Source: Siphlonurus alternatus (taxonomy: Eukaryota; Arthropoda; Insecta; Ephemeroptera; Siphlonuridae). From it: a stretch of 64,000 bases of DNA. Every line of letters starts with the position of its first letter. Position 1 is the first letter of the stretch. The stretch lies in contig OX463779.1 of NCBI GenBank assembly GCA_949825025.1, forward strand, positions 22,240,816 to 22,304,815, given 5' to 3'. The position numbers and the translations under genes were made by a program. The notes below the pieces were generated by a model, which was not told the DNA's origin, did not search any database, and saw nothing but the letters and a program-made list of their open reading frames with translations. This document shows, piece after piece, positions 21,164-34,129 of the stretch.

Positions 21164-23930
21164 TAGCTTTTGTTATGAAACGAGAATTAATCTCCATAAC
21201 ACGATTTACACAATAATGTTATTAGGAATCTTTCATTATATATAATCATAATAATAAATGGTAAAAGCAAAGCTATTTGTTTGTTGTTTGCCAGGAAGCC
21301 ATTTGAAATATTGAGTGTCAGATATGGTCATCATATATAAAGTCTCAATGATGAGACACGTAATTAATTTGAAATACCTCGCTGTCTTATAGTTGTTCAG
21401 TTGTGGCAACTGTGCATGCATGTAATAGATGGGCTTACAAGTTCATGTTTTTATTTTATATTAAATTTATATACACGTTTATAAGTTGTTTCAAGCACTT
21501 AAAAATAGAATTTATTAAGTTCAGATAATTTAGTAGCAAGATTTATTCATTAATGAGTGATGTTTATTGGATATAATAATTTAATTTTTATTATTCATCA
21601 TTATTATACATATTAATACAGTTTAAGAAAAGTCACATATTGTATAAATTTTAGCCTCTATGAGCTTTGAGCTCTAGTAGAGCAAAAAACTTAAATTTTA
21701 ATTACTGTTGATAAAAAAATATATAAAAAACAATAGAATTTATATGCAATATTGATAGAGATTAAAATTTAGGATATAGTAACATACATTTGCGGAAGGT
21801 AATGAATTACATAATTAACGGTTAAACCACATAAGTTTCATGAGTCACAGTAGGAAAAAATCTAGGTTCTTAATTAAGCCTACACTATAATGTTAAGTCC
21901 TTAAAAGACACCAAGGAAAAGTATAATGGGGAAATCAAACAAGTAAGCTTGTACGAAGAATCCACAAAACTCCAGCAATGCTCGCTCGTGAGGTAAAAGT
22001 GAATGCAAACAATGCTTGGTATATACTAAAAATAATTTATAATATATAATCTAACATTCAAGGATTTCTACTTACATGGATGAGAATTGCTATTAATTAA
22101 CATATAAAGGTGGTCTATTGATTTAGCCTTTCCCATAATTTATTACTGTTATTACTTTCAGTACTTACTGCATAATAATGTTTATTACATGATTGCAGAT
22201 ACATGTAAAAATAACATCTTAATATTTTTCTCAAGAAAATGCACGCCCATACAAACTTCATTCAACTATGCATGCATGGTATTAAAAGACGATGGCACGT
22301 TAATTCCCTCAAGGCATTACAATTTTCACGTCACAGCTTTATGATAAATCACTTGCATTTTTTTCTAATTATAAGCAGTAATTAAATACAACCTCCATGG
22401 CCTCTTATTATTTATCAACACAAATTCATCAAGAAATTAGAGAGATGAACTCAATAATGCGTCATATTCTTCATCAGATTATACAACGGTGATTATAGAC
22501 GTCAGGTATATAAGGTATAATATAATGAAGACAACTTAATTAATAGCATTTTACTCTTATATATTTTTTTTAGAAAAAATATTTTGTTAATGTTTGGAAA
22601 TAATAATAATTTATAAAAAAATACAGTTTAGTTTCTATTATAGCATAGAAAAATATTAGCAATAAAATGAAATTTAATGTAAACTTTATTTGTATACATC
22701 GTTGTGTTAAAAAAATATTCAGAATAATTTTAAGTTTATAATTCAATGCTTCTATTTAAAATTTCTTTTAAAAATCATTAATTAGTGTACAGCCAGCATG
22801 AGATTTTTTTTATCAAAATTAATTATAATTAAAGGGATTTTATCACGTATGTGGTAGAAAAAGTATCATAAAGCTAACATGCTTTCAAAATACAACACCT
22901 TTAATTGCCTCTCTTTCCAAATCCTATAGAACTCCTAGCCTAGACTATGGCCATATATCATATCGATACAGTTCGTAGTCACTTTTTCGTACTCCTTGCA
23001 ACGATGGTGCGATCATCCACTTGCGACATCGTTGTAATATAAGCTAGAGTATAAACTGCAGCGTTTTGGATTCTGGAGTGCTATAAGAGTCTATAAGAAA
23101 ATCCGACAATAAATAATAAAAAATCGGGAATCTCTTTTTCTAATCGTTTGGTCTTCACATACTTCATTTTTTTTTTAAATCAAGAGTGCAAAGTATGGAA
23201 TAAAAATAGCATGACGCCATCTATCGTTCGAAGTGAAAACCATAAGTTTGCTTTAACTCTCAGAGGTAGCGACACTGACTGGCAAACACACACGCTATAC
23301 TCCGTCCCAAAACTTTCATTGAATATATGTGTGGAAACAAGATTGTAAGAAGATTGAGTTACAGAGTTAAAAAACTTAAAAATCGTAGTTTAATCGTCAA
23401 TAGTGTAGTTGCTTTCAAGCTCTTTTGTAATTTCTCTTCAATTATTATTTCAAATTAAATTATTTTAATTTTATTGTATATTTATATAACTTGTGTCACG
23501 TAAATATCTTTGTTACCATTATTTACTGTTTTTTTAAATGGAATTTGAGAAGTAATAACACAATTATTCTCGGAGAGAACCTCAGTCCACAATTTAGGAC
23601 AGTTTTCGGTTATTTTCTAATCAAGTGTAGTTTATATTATTGATCTCCATATATATTATATGATCCCATACGTATGCAGTTTTAACTAAATTTAAGGTAA
23701 TATGTTGTTTTGCTAATTTATTTAACACATAAAGTAATTTAATATTATACTGTTTATGTGAGACTCGATATTCATCACATGTTCACTTCACCAAGATAAT
23801 AATCTTCGTAAAATTTAGAAGCTTATTTATATAATTAATATAAAATATTATATTTTAATTTCATAAAATAACATTCCTTTTAATTAAAACTTATTAATAA
23901 ATGATAAAATCAAAAATTACAAATTTATAT
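21164..23930. other. AT-rich non-coding DNA
   Basis: No gene, array or element recognised. Confidence 0.5.
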
Positions 23931-23937
23931 TAGAAAC

Positions 23938-24064
23938 GGCAGCCATTTTGAAACTTCAGCCTGCAGGGTGCGAGGGTAGGCAACTGTTGCGGCGCGGCTG
24001 TGCGGCGGGGTTGCAACCCTCACAGGCGTGAAGAAGCGCACGACTTGGCTCGCAACCTCGTTGG
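23938..24064. promoter_or_regulatory. CpG-rich islet with YY1-like motif
   Basis: A sharply bounded 125-bp GC-rich patch (TTGCGGCGCGGCTGTGCGGCGGGG). At its left edge the minus strand reads CAAAATGGCTGCCG, a YY1-type motif that commonly overlaps or follows transcription starts. At its right edge the plus strand has a donor-like TTG|GTAATA. A plus frame reading ATVAARLCGGVATLTGVKKR ends at that donor, but the acceptor is poor. A short first exon or promoter is the most likely reading. Confidence 0.3.
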
Positions 24065-24923
24065 TAATAATGTATACGTTTTACGTTGTTATTGTTCACT
24101 ATTAACTTTTTCTTAAGGTATTTATGGACTTCCGTTTCCTGTATTGAAAATCCTGTTTCTTTTAATTATAAAAATAAATATACTTTCTCTCGAAAATCAC
24201 TTACTGTTCAATAGAAGCACAGAAATAACATTTGTTGGATTGTCAAGCTGCAAAAATCTAATAATATAAGCGGTGTGTTTCAATACAATTAGTACAATTA
24301 ACATTATTTTTTACCCAGCCAGTTGCCGCATGAGCTTTGCTCTTCCTCACAATATTCTTGGGTTCTTAAAACTTTGTGAAAAGAATGCTGTTTTAGACAT
24401 TTCTTAAATTTTACAGTAAAAATGTGAAATTCAAACTTTAAATAGAGAGAATGAACGGAAACGCAAAATTTAGAACACAAAGAAATGTGCAAGCATATAA
24501 AAAACTACAAATAATTTATGGTGGTATAAGCCCAATCTAATGTGCCTATTTAAGCATTATTTTCATGTTTATACAAATTACGTTAGTTTAAAAATTCACA
24601 AAAAGAAATGATAAATATTTATTTTTTAGTAAAAAAAAAAAACATAAATTTTCTCGAATATTTTTTATAATATTTTAATATTTTAGTTTTTCTTAATAAT
24701 AATGCTTATCACTTTTAAAAAATTGAATCAGAGTAGCTCCTATTCAAATAATATTATATTATATATGCAATTTTTACACCATCATCATCTTAAATTAGCT
24801 AATAATCTTAAGAAATAAAAATGACAATTCTTATTGTACACACATACATGCATTAGTCTTTTACATTAAAAAAAATGCCCTGCAGGCAAAGTAAAAATGG
24901 GAGGTCTCACGGTATTCATTGCG

Positions 24924-24945
24924 GCTAATTACAGCTGTAATTAGC
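24924..24945. promoter_or_regulatory. Perfect 22-bp palindrome GCTAATTACAG/CTGTAATTAGC
   Basis: An exact palindrome with two TAATTA homeodomain cores flanking a central CAGCTG E-box. It could be a binding site or a cruciform. It lies 170 bp from a CRE pair. Confidence 0.45.
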
Positions 24946-25114
24946 GTATCATTTGTGGGATATAGCACTTTAGTAAATTATAATTATTTAATATTGAGTG
25001 CCACCACAGGAAACACTCACTGTCAGTGGCGACACCCAAAAAACATGAGGCAGTTAGAGGAACTAAATGTCGTAAATTAGTGGCACTTGCATCGTGTTTA
25101 CATGCAGCCATCCA

Positions 25115-25140
25115 TGACGTCATTGAAAACGATGACGTCA
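25115..25140. promoter_or_regulatory. Tandem CRE pair
   Basis: TGACGTCA at 25115-25122 and again at 25133-25140, 18 bp start to start, in a GC-richer patch (24880-25150). A minus-strand open frame covers the patch but has no recognisable features. Confidence 0.4.
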
Positions 25141-25176
25141 CGCTACATTCAACATAATCTAACATGTGTGAAAAAC

Positions 25177-25214
25177 AAGCAAGCAAGCAAGCAAAAAAAA
25201 AAAAAAAAAAAAAA
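25177..25214. repeat. (CAAG)n and poly(A) run
   Basis: Four CAAG units followed by 22 A's. A second 29-A run lies at 26202-26230. Neither has a transposon body attached that I can see. Confidence 0.85.
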
Positions 25215-26201
25215 TCTTACAAATAAGTGTGGTTGACCGTGAACATCAACTTGAAGGATAATGGAGAGCGTGTTTAACCTAGTAAAGTATTTCATTTCCA
25301 TTTCACCAGCATGTTATATTATACTAAGCTAGCCATATAATTAATAATTAGGATAATTTAAGCAAATATACCTGTTTTACATGTTTAAAGACTCTGCATG
25401 CTACCAACGTGCTTTATGGTAGAATTGCTATAGCTGTGTGAATTCTGATTTTGTTTCAAGTTAGTTCTGCTTCTAAAATTGTAAATTAAAATGTTAAATT
25501 AAAAAAAGTGGATGTAAAAATTTTACATTTCTTTGTTTATCTTGATTTATGTAACATTAAATCATTTGAAATTTACCATGTACATTTGCCTCCCCAGAAA
25601 ATATATCTGATCCATAGATGGCTGCTTGGAGCATCGATATTTTGTTTGAATTTCTTTTCCCAATTTGTTCCATGAATGTACAGTACTACAGTACACAGCA
25701 TTGATCCATTGATGTTCAATAGCAGGAGCAAAATAACCGTTTATCTATAAATATATAAGTAGTGAATGCATTCGATTTAAATAAAACCTGTCATAAATCA
25801 TGCGCATAAATTTTATTGCTTCCATTTGCAGTTTTAATGTTTTGCTCAGCTTTAATGACTGCATGGTGTATTAAGAGTTCAAAGTTTATAATCTGGATAT
25901 TGTAAAAAGCAAACATAGAAAACGGAATGTGCCACGCCCACTTCAAATGACTTCTCTTACATAATTGAATAAGTATTCATTTATCCACACAAAAGACATA
26001 AAAATAAAATATAATTTATATCAAATAAAAGATAACAAGAATTTACGATGCACCCATTTTCAAATTAATATTTTTTGTGGGCATAAAATCGTTTCTTGTT
26101 CAAAGAAGTAGAATAGATAGTGAAACATGTTTGCACATAAGGCATGACGTAAAATTTTAAAACATTAAGAGAAAATTGTGACCATAGTTTATGCAATCAT
26201 G

Positions 26202-26232
<31 letters not shown>

Positions 26233-26330
26233 TTTCATGAAATACAAAATTAAAATTCACTATACGACAAAGGATCATGAATTATCATGAATTCCAAACT
26301 TGTATTTTCCGCGGGCTAATTTCTTGAAGT
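25215..26330. other. AT-rich non-coding DNA
   Basis: No gene recognised. The 29-A run at 26202-26230 could be a retroposed tail, but no upstream body is evident. Confidence 0.5.
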
Positions 26331-26336
26331 AATTAC

Positions 26337-26561
26337 CTTTCTGCGCACTGGCGCGGCGGGGTCCTGCGCATTAGCAGCTGCAACCTCTGCATGCTGCTGG
26401 TCGGCGATCCCGAGAAGACAGTCGTCACACCGACACACGTCACTGCCTGCCGAGGACGAGGAGAACGAGCCCGTCGAATCCACAGAATCTGTTCTCGTGA
26501 GCATCGGCAACCCCGCCATTTTGGCGGCCAGCAGGTGCTCCATCAGCGCCAGGGACGCCAT
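26337..26561 (-). CDS. First coding exon of an unidentified gene
   Basis: On the minus strand ATG at 26561-26559 sits in the context GCAAAGATGGCG, a strong Kozak site coinciding with a YY1-type AAGATGGCG motif. The exon runs exactly 75 codons to a donor AAG|GTAATT (last exon base 26337), giving phase 0. The translation starts MASLALMEHLLAAKMAGLPM, continues with LTRTDSVDSTGSFSSSSAGS, then DVCRCDDCLLGIADQQ, and ends AAPVRRK. The serine-rich RTDSVDSTGS stretch followed by a compact CxCxxC motif looks like a conserved regulatory segment, but I cannot name the family. GC content is far above the flanks. The upstream frame is open a little further but without ATG. Later exons would lie at lower coordinates; the minus exon at 548-1168 is a candidate for the last one. 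Confidence 0.6.
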
Positions 26562-26579
26562 CTTTGCGGTCAACACTCT

Positions 26580-26612
26580 GGAGTCAACACGCCTGCGCGT
26601 GACTCAATGAGC
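26580..26612 (-). promoter_or_regulatory. AP-1 and NRF1-like proximal promoter motifs
   Basis: TGACTCA (26600-26606) and an adjoining CGCGCAGGCGTG (minus strand, NRF1-like) lie 30-45 bp upstream of the ATG at 26561. Such sites are common at animal core promoters. The transcription start itself is not visible. Confidence 0.35.
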
Positions 26613-26889
26613 ACCACCACTTTACAGCTTGGTGTCATTGTTTTCAGAACCATTTACTATCTTTAAAAATAACGTTTCACCGGTCACAATATATATTTTT
26701 TTTAAATAAAATATATTTTAAGTTATTATGTTTAATGAATAAATCAGATTATTAATAAAAAAACATGATGAGACTGACGAGAAAATATTTTGATAAATAC
26801 ACCACAACATACTCTTGATATATATTATTCGGCCTACGTTTTGTCATTTTCAAGTTATTCAGACAGCACTAATATATAAAAATGTATTA

Positions 26890-27085
26890 ACTCGATGGAT
26901 CCAAAGTTGCTGATTTCTGCGGATCGTTTACACTGAGCCAGGCTGACAGGCCATACCAGCAGTGGTCTGCAAGGTCGCCCTGCTGCTCGCGAGTGTTGCT
27001 GCTGTGGCAGTGGCGGTAAAGGCGACGAAGCTGGCGAGAGAGATAGTCGGCGGTCCCAGCTTAACTCATTGACGTCACCGAACCA
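26890..27085 (-). promoter_or_regulatory. GC islet with CRE, upstream promoter or 5' UTR exon candidate
   Basis: A GC-richer stretch about 350 bp upstream of the exon at 26337-26561. It has TGACGTCA at 27070-27077 on its far side and CAG/GCTG-rich sequence between. A minus-strand open frame (RRLSLSPASSPLPPLPQQQH) crosses it but looks like translated UTR. It could be the distal promoter or an untranslated first exon of the same gene. Confidence 0.3.
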
Positions 27086-29430
27086 CCAAGTTTGTATACA
27101 CACCAACTTACTCAGATAACAATTTTTCTTATCGTTTCTCATTTTTCTTCTTCCCGAAACAAAATTATACGATTTTTTATATTACTTCAATTAATCTTTC
27201 ATTAATACAATCAAGTAATTATAAAGTTATTGTATTAAATTAATGCTGATGAAGCTTCATTGTCCTAATCTAGAGTCGTAATTATAAAGATACATCAAGT
27301 GAACGGATCGAATTGAAGTTGTAATCATTAATAATTATTTAAGTATTTCAATAGAATACAAGGAGGTTATAGTTTTTAACTTTTTATAAATAACAAATTT
27401 ACATATTTAAGTATTAAAAAAATAAAAGTAATTTATTATTTTGTTTATTTTTTTTATATTTTTTCTAATGAAGGTTATATTTTTACGCAATTGTTATAAT
27501 ATAGTTTATTTTTATTATTATAATAGTAAATATATATTATAACAATACCTATAATACCATAATAGACGAAATCATATTAATAAGTGGGAGTAGTGTAATA
27601 TGTCAGGTAATAAAAGAAGAAAAACGTGAGTTTGCTGCAATGTTATACTGCAAACTTTCTGACAAAGACTCTTTTTGTTATTTGCCAGCGCCGCTTCAAG
27701 CAAAGCAGCAACAAGCAAGCGCCCTTGGTCCTCACATATACGGAATACAATCGTCTCGTATAATATAAATGTGTGACCCAACAGGCCTGCATACCTATAC
27801 AGCCTTCATAGGTAATGGGTTCGCAAGCCTTTATTGCTTGCTATATTACGCACGTAATGTCGTAAGGTTCATAATAGTATACTATAACATGAATAAAAAA
27901 AAAATGGAAACAACAAAATAAAAATTAATTTTTAGCCTAAGGGAGAAAGGGAAATACGCATAAAGAAGGCACACCTTTTGGTTCACAAAACACACATCAT
28001 TTGTGTTGATGGGCACCTTCGTAAATTTTAAAAAGCTCGTGCAACCAGTATAACTTATATAGAGTAAAAAACAAGTTAATCTATTTTACAACTTGATTTA
28101 TTATATTTGGCAACATTTTTCTTTTTTTCGTTGATATATTAGAAAATTTACAACGCCATAATACGTTATGTGACTAAAATTTTTATATACGTGTTTTTTA
28201 TTATTTCATCTTTTTGTGTACTTTTTTTTTTTTTTTTTTTTTTTTGTTAGTGGAAACTTAAAAATTCATATCATATAAAAGACAATGGATTTTGCAACCA
28301 CTTATAGTTTGCTATATTGTTTGAATTGTTTCATAATGTATGTTTTTAAATTTATTCCATTAAATAAATAATATTATTCATCCATGAATTCTTGTCATAG
28401 TAAAATATATATTATATTCATTATTCATTTCATGTAATGAATTTTATAATTAAATAATATATAAATAATAATAGAAATAAATAATAATTATAACATTTTT
28501 ATATAATGAACGTCAAATAAAATTTAATTGGATTGCTTCTAATTTATATTTTCAACATAATAGTGAAATAAATCACACTTACGTTACTGCGTGAAAAAGG
28601 TGAACGAATAAAAAAAAACATTTTATTAAAAGAAATAAATGTTTTGAGGTTCATGGTAAAGAGAAAAAAACAAACGAGAATGGGTTAGAGAACACGTTTT
28701 GCTAGTCACTTTAAGTATGATTTAGTACTTATAAGAGGATCTTGAAAATTCACGGATGTCAAGCCACATTAGGCGTAGTATAAAAATAGTGACTGAAGAT
28801 ATTGACAGTATAATGGCACGACGATGCGCATCGGTGAACGTGACATAAACTACGGAGAGTTAAAATCTCGGTATACCGATCAGCCCGCCTTGAATTAATT
28901 AAACAATAATGACTCTTTTATATTCTAGTGTGAAATAAAATTCTACGTATTGTACTGTATAGCCGTGAGAAATTTATTTAAATTGATACAACATATTTTA
29001 TGCATCAGGAATTTCATTATATTATTATTTTAGGATTTTTTTATAGAGTTTCCATGTAGGCACGCTTATTGGAATTTCACAAATAATGAAGACCATCAAT
29101 TTCTGTATTGCAAAAATTTTAAAGGTTGCAAATTTGTGTAGGAAGCATAAATTCGAGCCTAACATTTTATGAGTCTAATTGTTCTCTAACTGTAGTCGTA
29201 AATCTTTTATGAATGCCCCCTAATGAAATTTAATCACTTAATAAATGTTTCATTTATTATTATAATTAGTATTTAGTATATTAAATTTTTAATTGTTACC
29301 TTTACGAAACTACATTATTATATATTATAATCTATTGTAATTGTAATTTAGTGATGAGAAACTCAAGTCGTGCTTACATAATTAATTTTTATTGCTCGCT
29401 GATAAAACAATGGTGTTGTTGTTATTCAGT
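27086..29430. other. AT-rich non-coding DNA
   Basis: No gene or element recognised. A 24-T run lies at 28222-28245. Confidence 0.5.
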
Positions 29431-29439
29431 TTGGAATCC

Positions 29440-29610
29440 TACCTAGCTGAGAGCCAGCAGGTATGCAGAGCGCCAGTCAAGTCTTTCTGATTGATCTGTA
29501 AAGTTGTCGGCGGCTCGTCCAGCAACATTCCAGCAACAAGCAACAGCTCATAAGCACTAGCTGACAGTGAGCAGCGCCACCAAATCCGTTGAAAATGGCA
29601 GCTTAGACAG
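29440..29610. promoter_or_regulatory. GC-richer islet with AAAATGGC motif
   Basis: CAGC-rich patch ending in GTTGAAAATGGCAGC, a YY1-type context at an ATG. The frame from that ATG closes at once (Met-Ala-Ala-stop), so no protein is supported. Confidence 0.2.
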
Positions 29611-29829
29611 CTCTATAATAACTTTTATATGCAAATTTATAAAGTATGTTATTTTAATGTATATATCTAATGCAAAAAAATTTCATATTGAAATTGTAAT
29701 AAGAGTTTAAAAAGAAGCCATTTTGAAATTTTTGTTCACAAATTAAAAAAAAATATAAATATATAATTATATATATGATATATATGCATTTTTTTTTACG
29801 AAATATGTTGTAAGAAATAGTTGATCTTC

Positions 29830-30056
29830 TCAGGGTCAATTCTGCAGGTCACATGGGGTACCAGATTAAAAAGGGCGCGGCCTGAAGGACACTGAGAGTG
29901 CTGTCTCGCGGTACATGCAGCAGCACCAGCCTGGGAAGTTGCGTCGAGAGATAAGAACGATAGTGACAAAAAATCGCTCGTCTCGTCTTTAGCTTCAGCA
30001 TGCAGAGACCGCGTGCGTGCGTCACTCACGACATCCACAATCGCTTGTTATATAGA
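29830..30056 (-). promoter_or_regulatory. TATA-containing islet, minus-strand promoter candidate
   Basis: CTATATAA on the minus strand (30055-30048) precedes a GC-richer stretch with an 80-codon frame from ATG 30034: MDVVSDARTRSLHAEAKDET onward. The frame ends near a donor-like TTTC|GTAAAA. The ATG is too close to the TATA box to be in the transcript, so the frame is doubtful. Confidence 0.25.
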
Positions 30057-30059
30057 GGG

Positions 30060-31400
30060 CCTTGTGTACGAGTAAGTGTACAGTATAAAAATAATTTCTA
30101 TCAAATGCGGTTATAGTATCATAACAAATTTTTCTTCTTGAAAATTTATTTTAAACATTTCGATAAAGTTTATTTATTTTATTATATTTCCTTAAATTTC
30201 GATAAAGTTTTAATGTAGGAAGATTAGGAGATAGAAATTTTATACTTCCGGCGGAAATATCTAAGTTATTTTAATGGACACAACGAGGTAGCACCAACTT
30301 TGCCTCTGCAGTTTTTAGGAGTTCTCACACAGTTTATGGAGACTTGGTGAACTAGAATGATTTTGGAATGGATTAACTGGGTGCTCTTCTTACCTCCCCC
30401 CATATTACAAATTGACATAGAACTCTTTGGCTCTTGGAGCTATAATCATGTAGGGGTGACGTTCGAGCGGACTATATAGCTCACTAATATAGAAGACATC
30501 TTTGATGGTTTAATTTGGTCCCAGTTCACTGTGATTAAAAAACGTATACAACGATGAATTTTGAAAGACTATAATTATATAAAAGGGAGGGGTATATATT
30601 AATGAATTAAGATTTTGAGATATAGCGGAGATGACTTTATAGCATCCATTTTTCTCTACTGTATTATAGCAATACAACAATGCCTTATCGATTTCATCAA
30701 TATTTAATTAAAATTAGTGATGGTAAAATAATTAAAAGTAGAAAAAAATGTATAGCAACAAAATCATGGTATATTCTATATCATAATTAATTTAATAGCC
30801 ATGATTTGATTTTGTTTCTTCTTGGTCAATTTATTTTTTCTTTTAATTTTTTTATTATTGTTTTTTTACTCACAGTTATACAATTAAGAGATTTTAGATT
30901 TGAAAAAATAATAAAGACCTACAACACAGTATATACAAGCAATTGAATTAACTTTTATAGTTATGGCACGAATAATAGTTTGAAAAAAAAAAATTCAATG
31001 AATAGTGTAAGATATGTTAATTTACACTATAGACTTTCTTATACTTGTTAGTGATATTCTTAATGAAGTATAAAGCTTATTGAATTTTATGGCATAGTAA
31101 AATATAGAGAACAAAATATAATTCCCCAGGTATAAAAAATTACTTTTTGATTATAGCTTTCCTTTAAAAGATCACTGTGGGAGGGCATCTGGACGTTATA
31201 ACTTATAAAACGTAATCCATGCTGGTATATTATAGTTAACAGCCTAATTTATCAACGATGTACTGCCTCTTAACGAGCTTAATAGCCGATTGTGCATTCT
31301 TTAATGGCAGTCATTGTTCAGTTTTAATTGACGAAACAACTACTGTTGCGCATCTCTAGAAACGTGTGCACTTTACTATATATTTAATATTGTTCTCAAG
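30060..31400. other. AT-rich non-coding DNA
   Basis: Nothing recognised. Confidence 0.5.
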
Positions 31401-31407
31401 TAACATA

Positions 31408-31518
31408 CACTACGTTTACATGGCGGTGTTTAATGCGTTTTCGTTGACGACGGATAATTTTATTCTTATGAGGCGTCGTCAACGAATACGCATTAAACAA
31501 CGTCATGTAAACGTAGTG
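31408..31518. mobile_element. 111-bp hairpin MITE, CACTACGTTTACATG termini
   Basis: Left arm 31408-31452 and right arm 31474-31518 are inverted repeats, 42 of 45 matching, with a 21-nt loop. Virtually the whole element is stem. No clear target duplication could be identified. CACTACGTTTACATG-type termini recur as small MITEs in many invertebrates, as far as I recall. The plus-strand frame across it is an artefact. Confidence 0.75.
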
Positions 31519-32120
31519 ACAGTTCAACACAAAATGATAAATAACATTGAAACGCTGATTGATTACAATCTTGATTAATTTAAAACATTCATTAAAGTTA
31601 ATATATATTTATTCTCAGATTTAGATTCATAGTAAAAAACAAAAACATGAAGGTGTGAAAGTTTTTTTATTAAAGAAATAGTATATATTCTTTATTAATT
31701 AATTTCATTCTTTTATGTTGTCGATTAAAAGTACAAGTTTCAAATCAGTTTCATTTGATTACTGTCAACTTTAATATAAATTAATATATATAATATTATT
31801 AACTAGATATATATGAAATTTCATATTAATATTTACGTATAAATACTGTACCAAAATACTACACTAGCAAGTAAAATAGCAATAAATTATTATGTATCAT
31901 TTGAAAACCCAGCAATCACTTTTTAGTGATAATGGCTTGGCACAAACTAAAATATGATGACGTTCTATTTTATTTATTGTTTAATAAAAACGTTATTTTG
32001 CGACATATGATTACAAAGCTTAATACAAAGGCTTAAACTAGAAGAGCTCCTGGATTTCAAATAAATCCTCATGTTACTGTCTTTGCAATAGAAGGTTACA
32101 GGTAAATAAGATCCGAAGAT
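31519..32120. other. AT-rich non-coding DNA
   Basis: Nothing recognised. Confidence 0.5.
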
Positions 32121-32140
32121 CCATCATCCTGCCTTATCTA

Positions 32141-32350
32141 TAACTGCAATCGCTACTGAACAAGGTGAAACCAAACTCGCAAATTTGGCCTTTCAATTCG
32201 GACGGCGCTCCCTATATTAACTGTGTTGCCTTCGAGAATAGTGGACAGGAGCAACTACAAAGCGGCATTAGTTTAGTTGTAAATAATGAGTATATAGAAG
32301 GTAAAGGAAAGCTTATTTATTGTGGCAAGATTAAGTTCCCAATGGACTAG
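32141..32350 (+). CDS. Doubtful open frame or exon, unidentified
   Basis: A plus frame without ATG reads KPNSQIWPFNSDGAPYINCV, then AFENSGQEQLQSGISLVVNN, and ends KIKFPMD at TAG 32348-32350. Composition is more protein-like than neighbouring frames and GC content is modestly raised (32160-32270). A pyrimidine-containing tract and CAAG|GTGAAA precede it, but no clean acceptor is present. It may be an exon or a decayed insertion. Confidence 0.2.
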
Positions 32351-33205
32351 TCTCACACTTGCTGCTTTTTTTAAAAGGTTATAGTTAAGTTAGAAAAAAA
32401 ATGTATATGCCATGGATTAATAATTACTTATCTAAACTTTTAAGTTTATTAATTCGTAAAGGTTCGCCACCTACTGTGATTTCATGGATACCTGAAGATT
32501 GAAAACGCACGAAATTTTATAATCGTGTCTCCTACTGTTCAACACCATACAGCTTATTTATTTTTTTAGTTGTTCATAAGCTCGACTGAGCATGAACTGC
32601 TCATTTCTACGCACAATTTGCTGTGAAGTCCTACTTTATTGCAAAATATAAAGACACAGAAATTAAAACTACTTTTAATAAAAGAAAGGGGGAATTACAA
32701 GAGAAAAATTCATGCATTTAAGTATTAAAAATTTAAATTGCTGCAATTTCTGTAAAAAAAATAATAAAAATAAAAATTTCAAGTTTAATGAAAGCGTTTA
32801 AAATATAGTTAATGACATTCTATTGTTTATAATATTATTCTTCTTAACAATGAGCTCTTTTTTCTTTCATTACAGCATAAGCAATAAAATTATACTTATT
32901 AGAAATTTATAGCATTTACTAAGGAATTCCAAGAAGATACAATGTTATTCGAAGCAATAAAAAGTATTGTAATACATATAAGCAATACTCCATAACAATA
33001 ACCAATTTTATTATATTATTTAAAATGACTTTTTATGAACTTGAATTATCATATTAATGATAATATACAGCTATTTATTTTCCATTAGTATAAAAATGGG
33101 CGTGGTCATTCATCTACCAGAGAGACTACCCACGAGGATAATATTTAATTACAATGCATTATAGGTAAGCTCATCAACTTGTATGCTAGGTGTGATTGCT
33201 CCTAA

Positions 33206-33213
33206 TGACGTCA
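33206..33213. promoter_or_regulatory. CRE palindrome
   Basis: TGACGTCA in a small GC-richer patch (33165-33260), 100 bp from GGGCGTGGTC (33098-33107). Confidence 0.3.
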
Positions 33214-33925
33214 CACCAAAGTGGGTCAGCCAAGGCCCATCCCCTATAATAACTTGGCAGTAAGTACATAAGTAATAAGACGTCTGTTTTATATTGCAAC
33301 AATGCACGCCTGATTAATCAGTGAATTATGAAGTGACAGACGAAGAAAAATGCATTCCTAACTACACAATGGCAGTGATTAATACCAGTAAATGAAAGTT
33401 TCCATTAACTTTAAAGCTTCAGGCAGAAGAAAAAAAAAGAGAATTATATATTTATAGTATTATAATATATATTTATAGTATTATATTATATGTATTATAT
33501 TTTAACCATAAATAGATATATCATTACAGATAATAATATTATTATTGTATTATAATATAAATAATAATTTATTATTTTGATTAAGTTAGTCTAAATTCTA
33601 TATTATACTTCTGTTTTAATTTAAATAATTGACTTAGATTCTATTATATTATTACAATTAAATACATAAAAACAAATTAGCAATTCCTTATAAGCAAAAT
33701 ACCACGTGTATTTATTATACATATGAAATGAAAATCAATATTAATGGAATTTGGATATTTAATTTTATTTATCAACACACGTTTTTGTATTATAATATTG
33801 AAGCTTCTATACGTGTGACTAGCTTTGGCTTTGAGGATATTATATATTATAATTATTATCTCATAAAGAAAACGCTGTTTTTCTCTTCTTTTGATAGGAA
33901 TAAAATTATATTTTTTTTTCTCCAG

Positions 33926-34008
33926 CTTTCAACGTGGCAACGAAACACTTCAAAAAAACTTAAAGCCGTTGTTGGTTGAATATTTCATGAAAACCCTTGC
34001 ATGGACTC
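33926..34008 (+). CDS. Possible internal exon, unidentified
   Basis: An almost ideal acceptor (TTTTTTTTTCTCCAG, AG at 33924-33925) precedes a frame reading FQRGNETLQKNLKPLLVEYF and MKTLAW. A good donor ACTC|GTAAGG follows at 34008/34009. Only splice-like signals and a plausible peptide support it. The surrounding region is AT-rich, and a second frame is also open for part of its length. Confidence 0.25.
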
Positions 34009-34129
34009 GTAAGGTTGACACAAAATTAGATATTGTTGCTAGAGGGGAAAAAAAAAAATGCTGCATGGGACATTATTTATTTGAGAATGATAATCTTGAA
34101 AATTGGTTAATCAATTTATAGTTATACTC

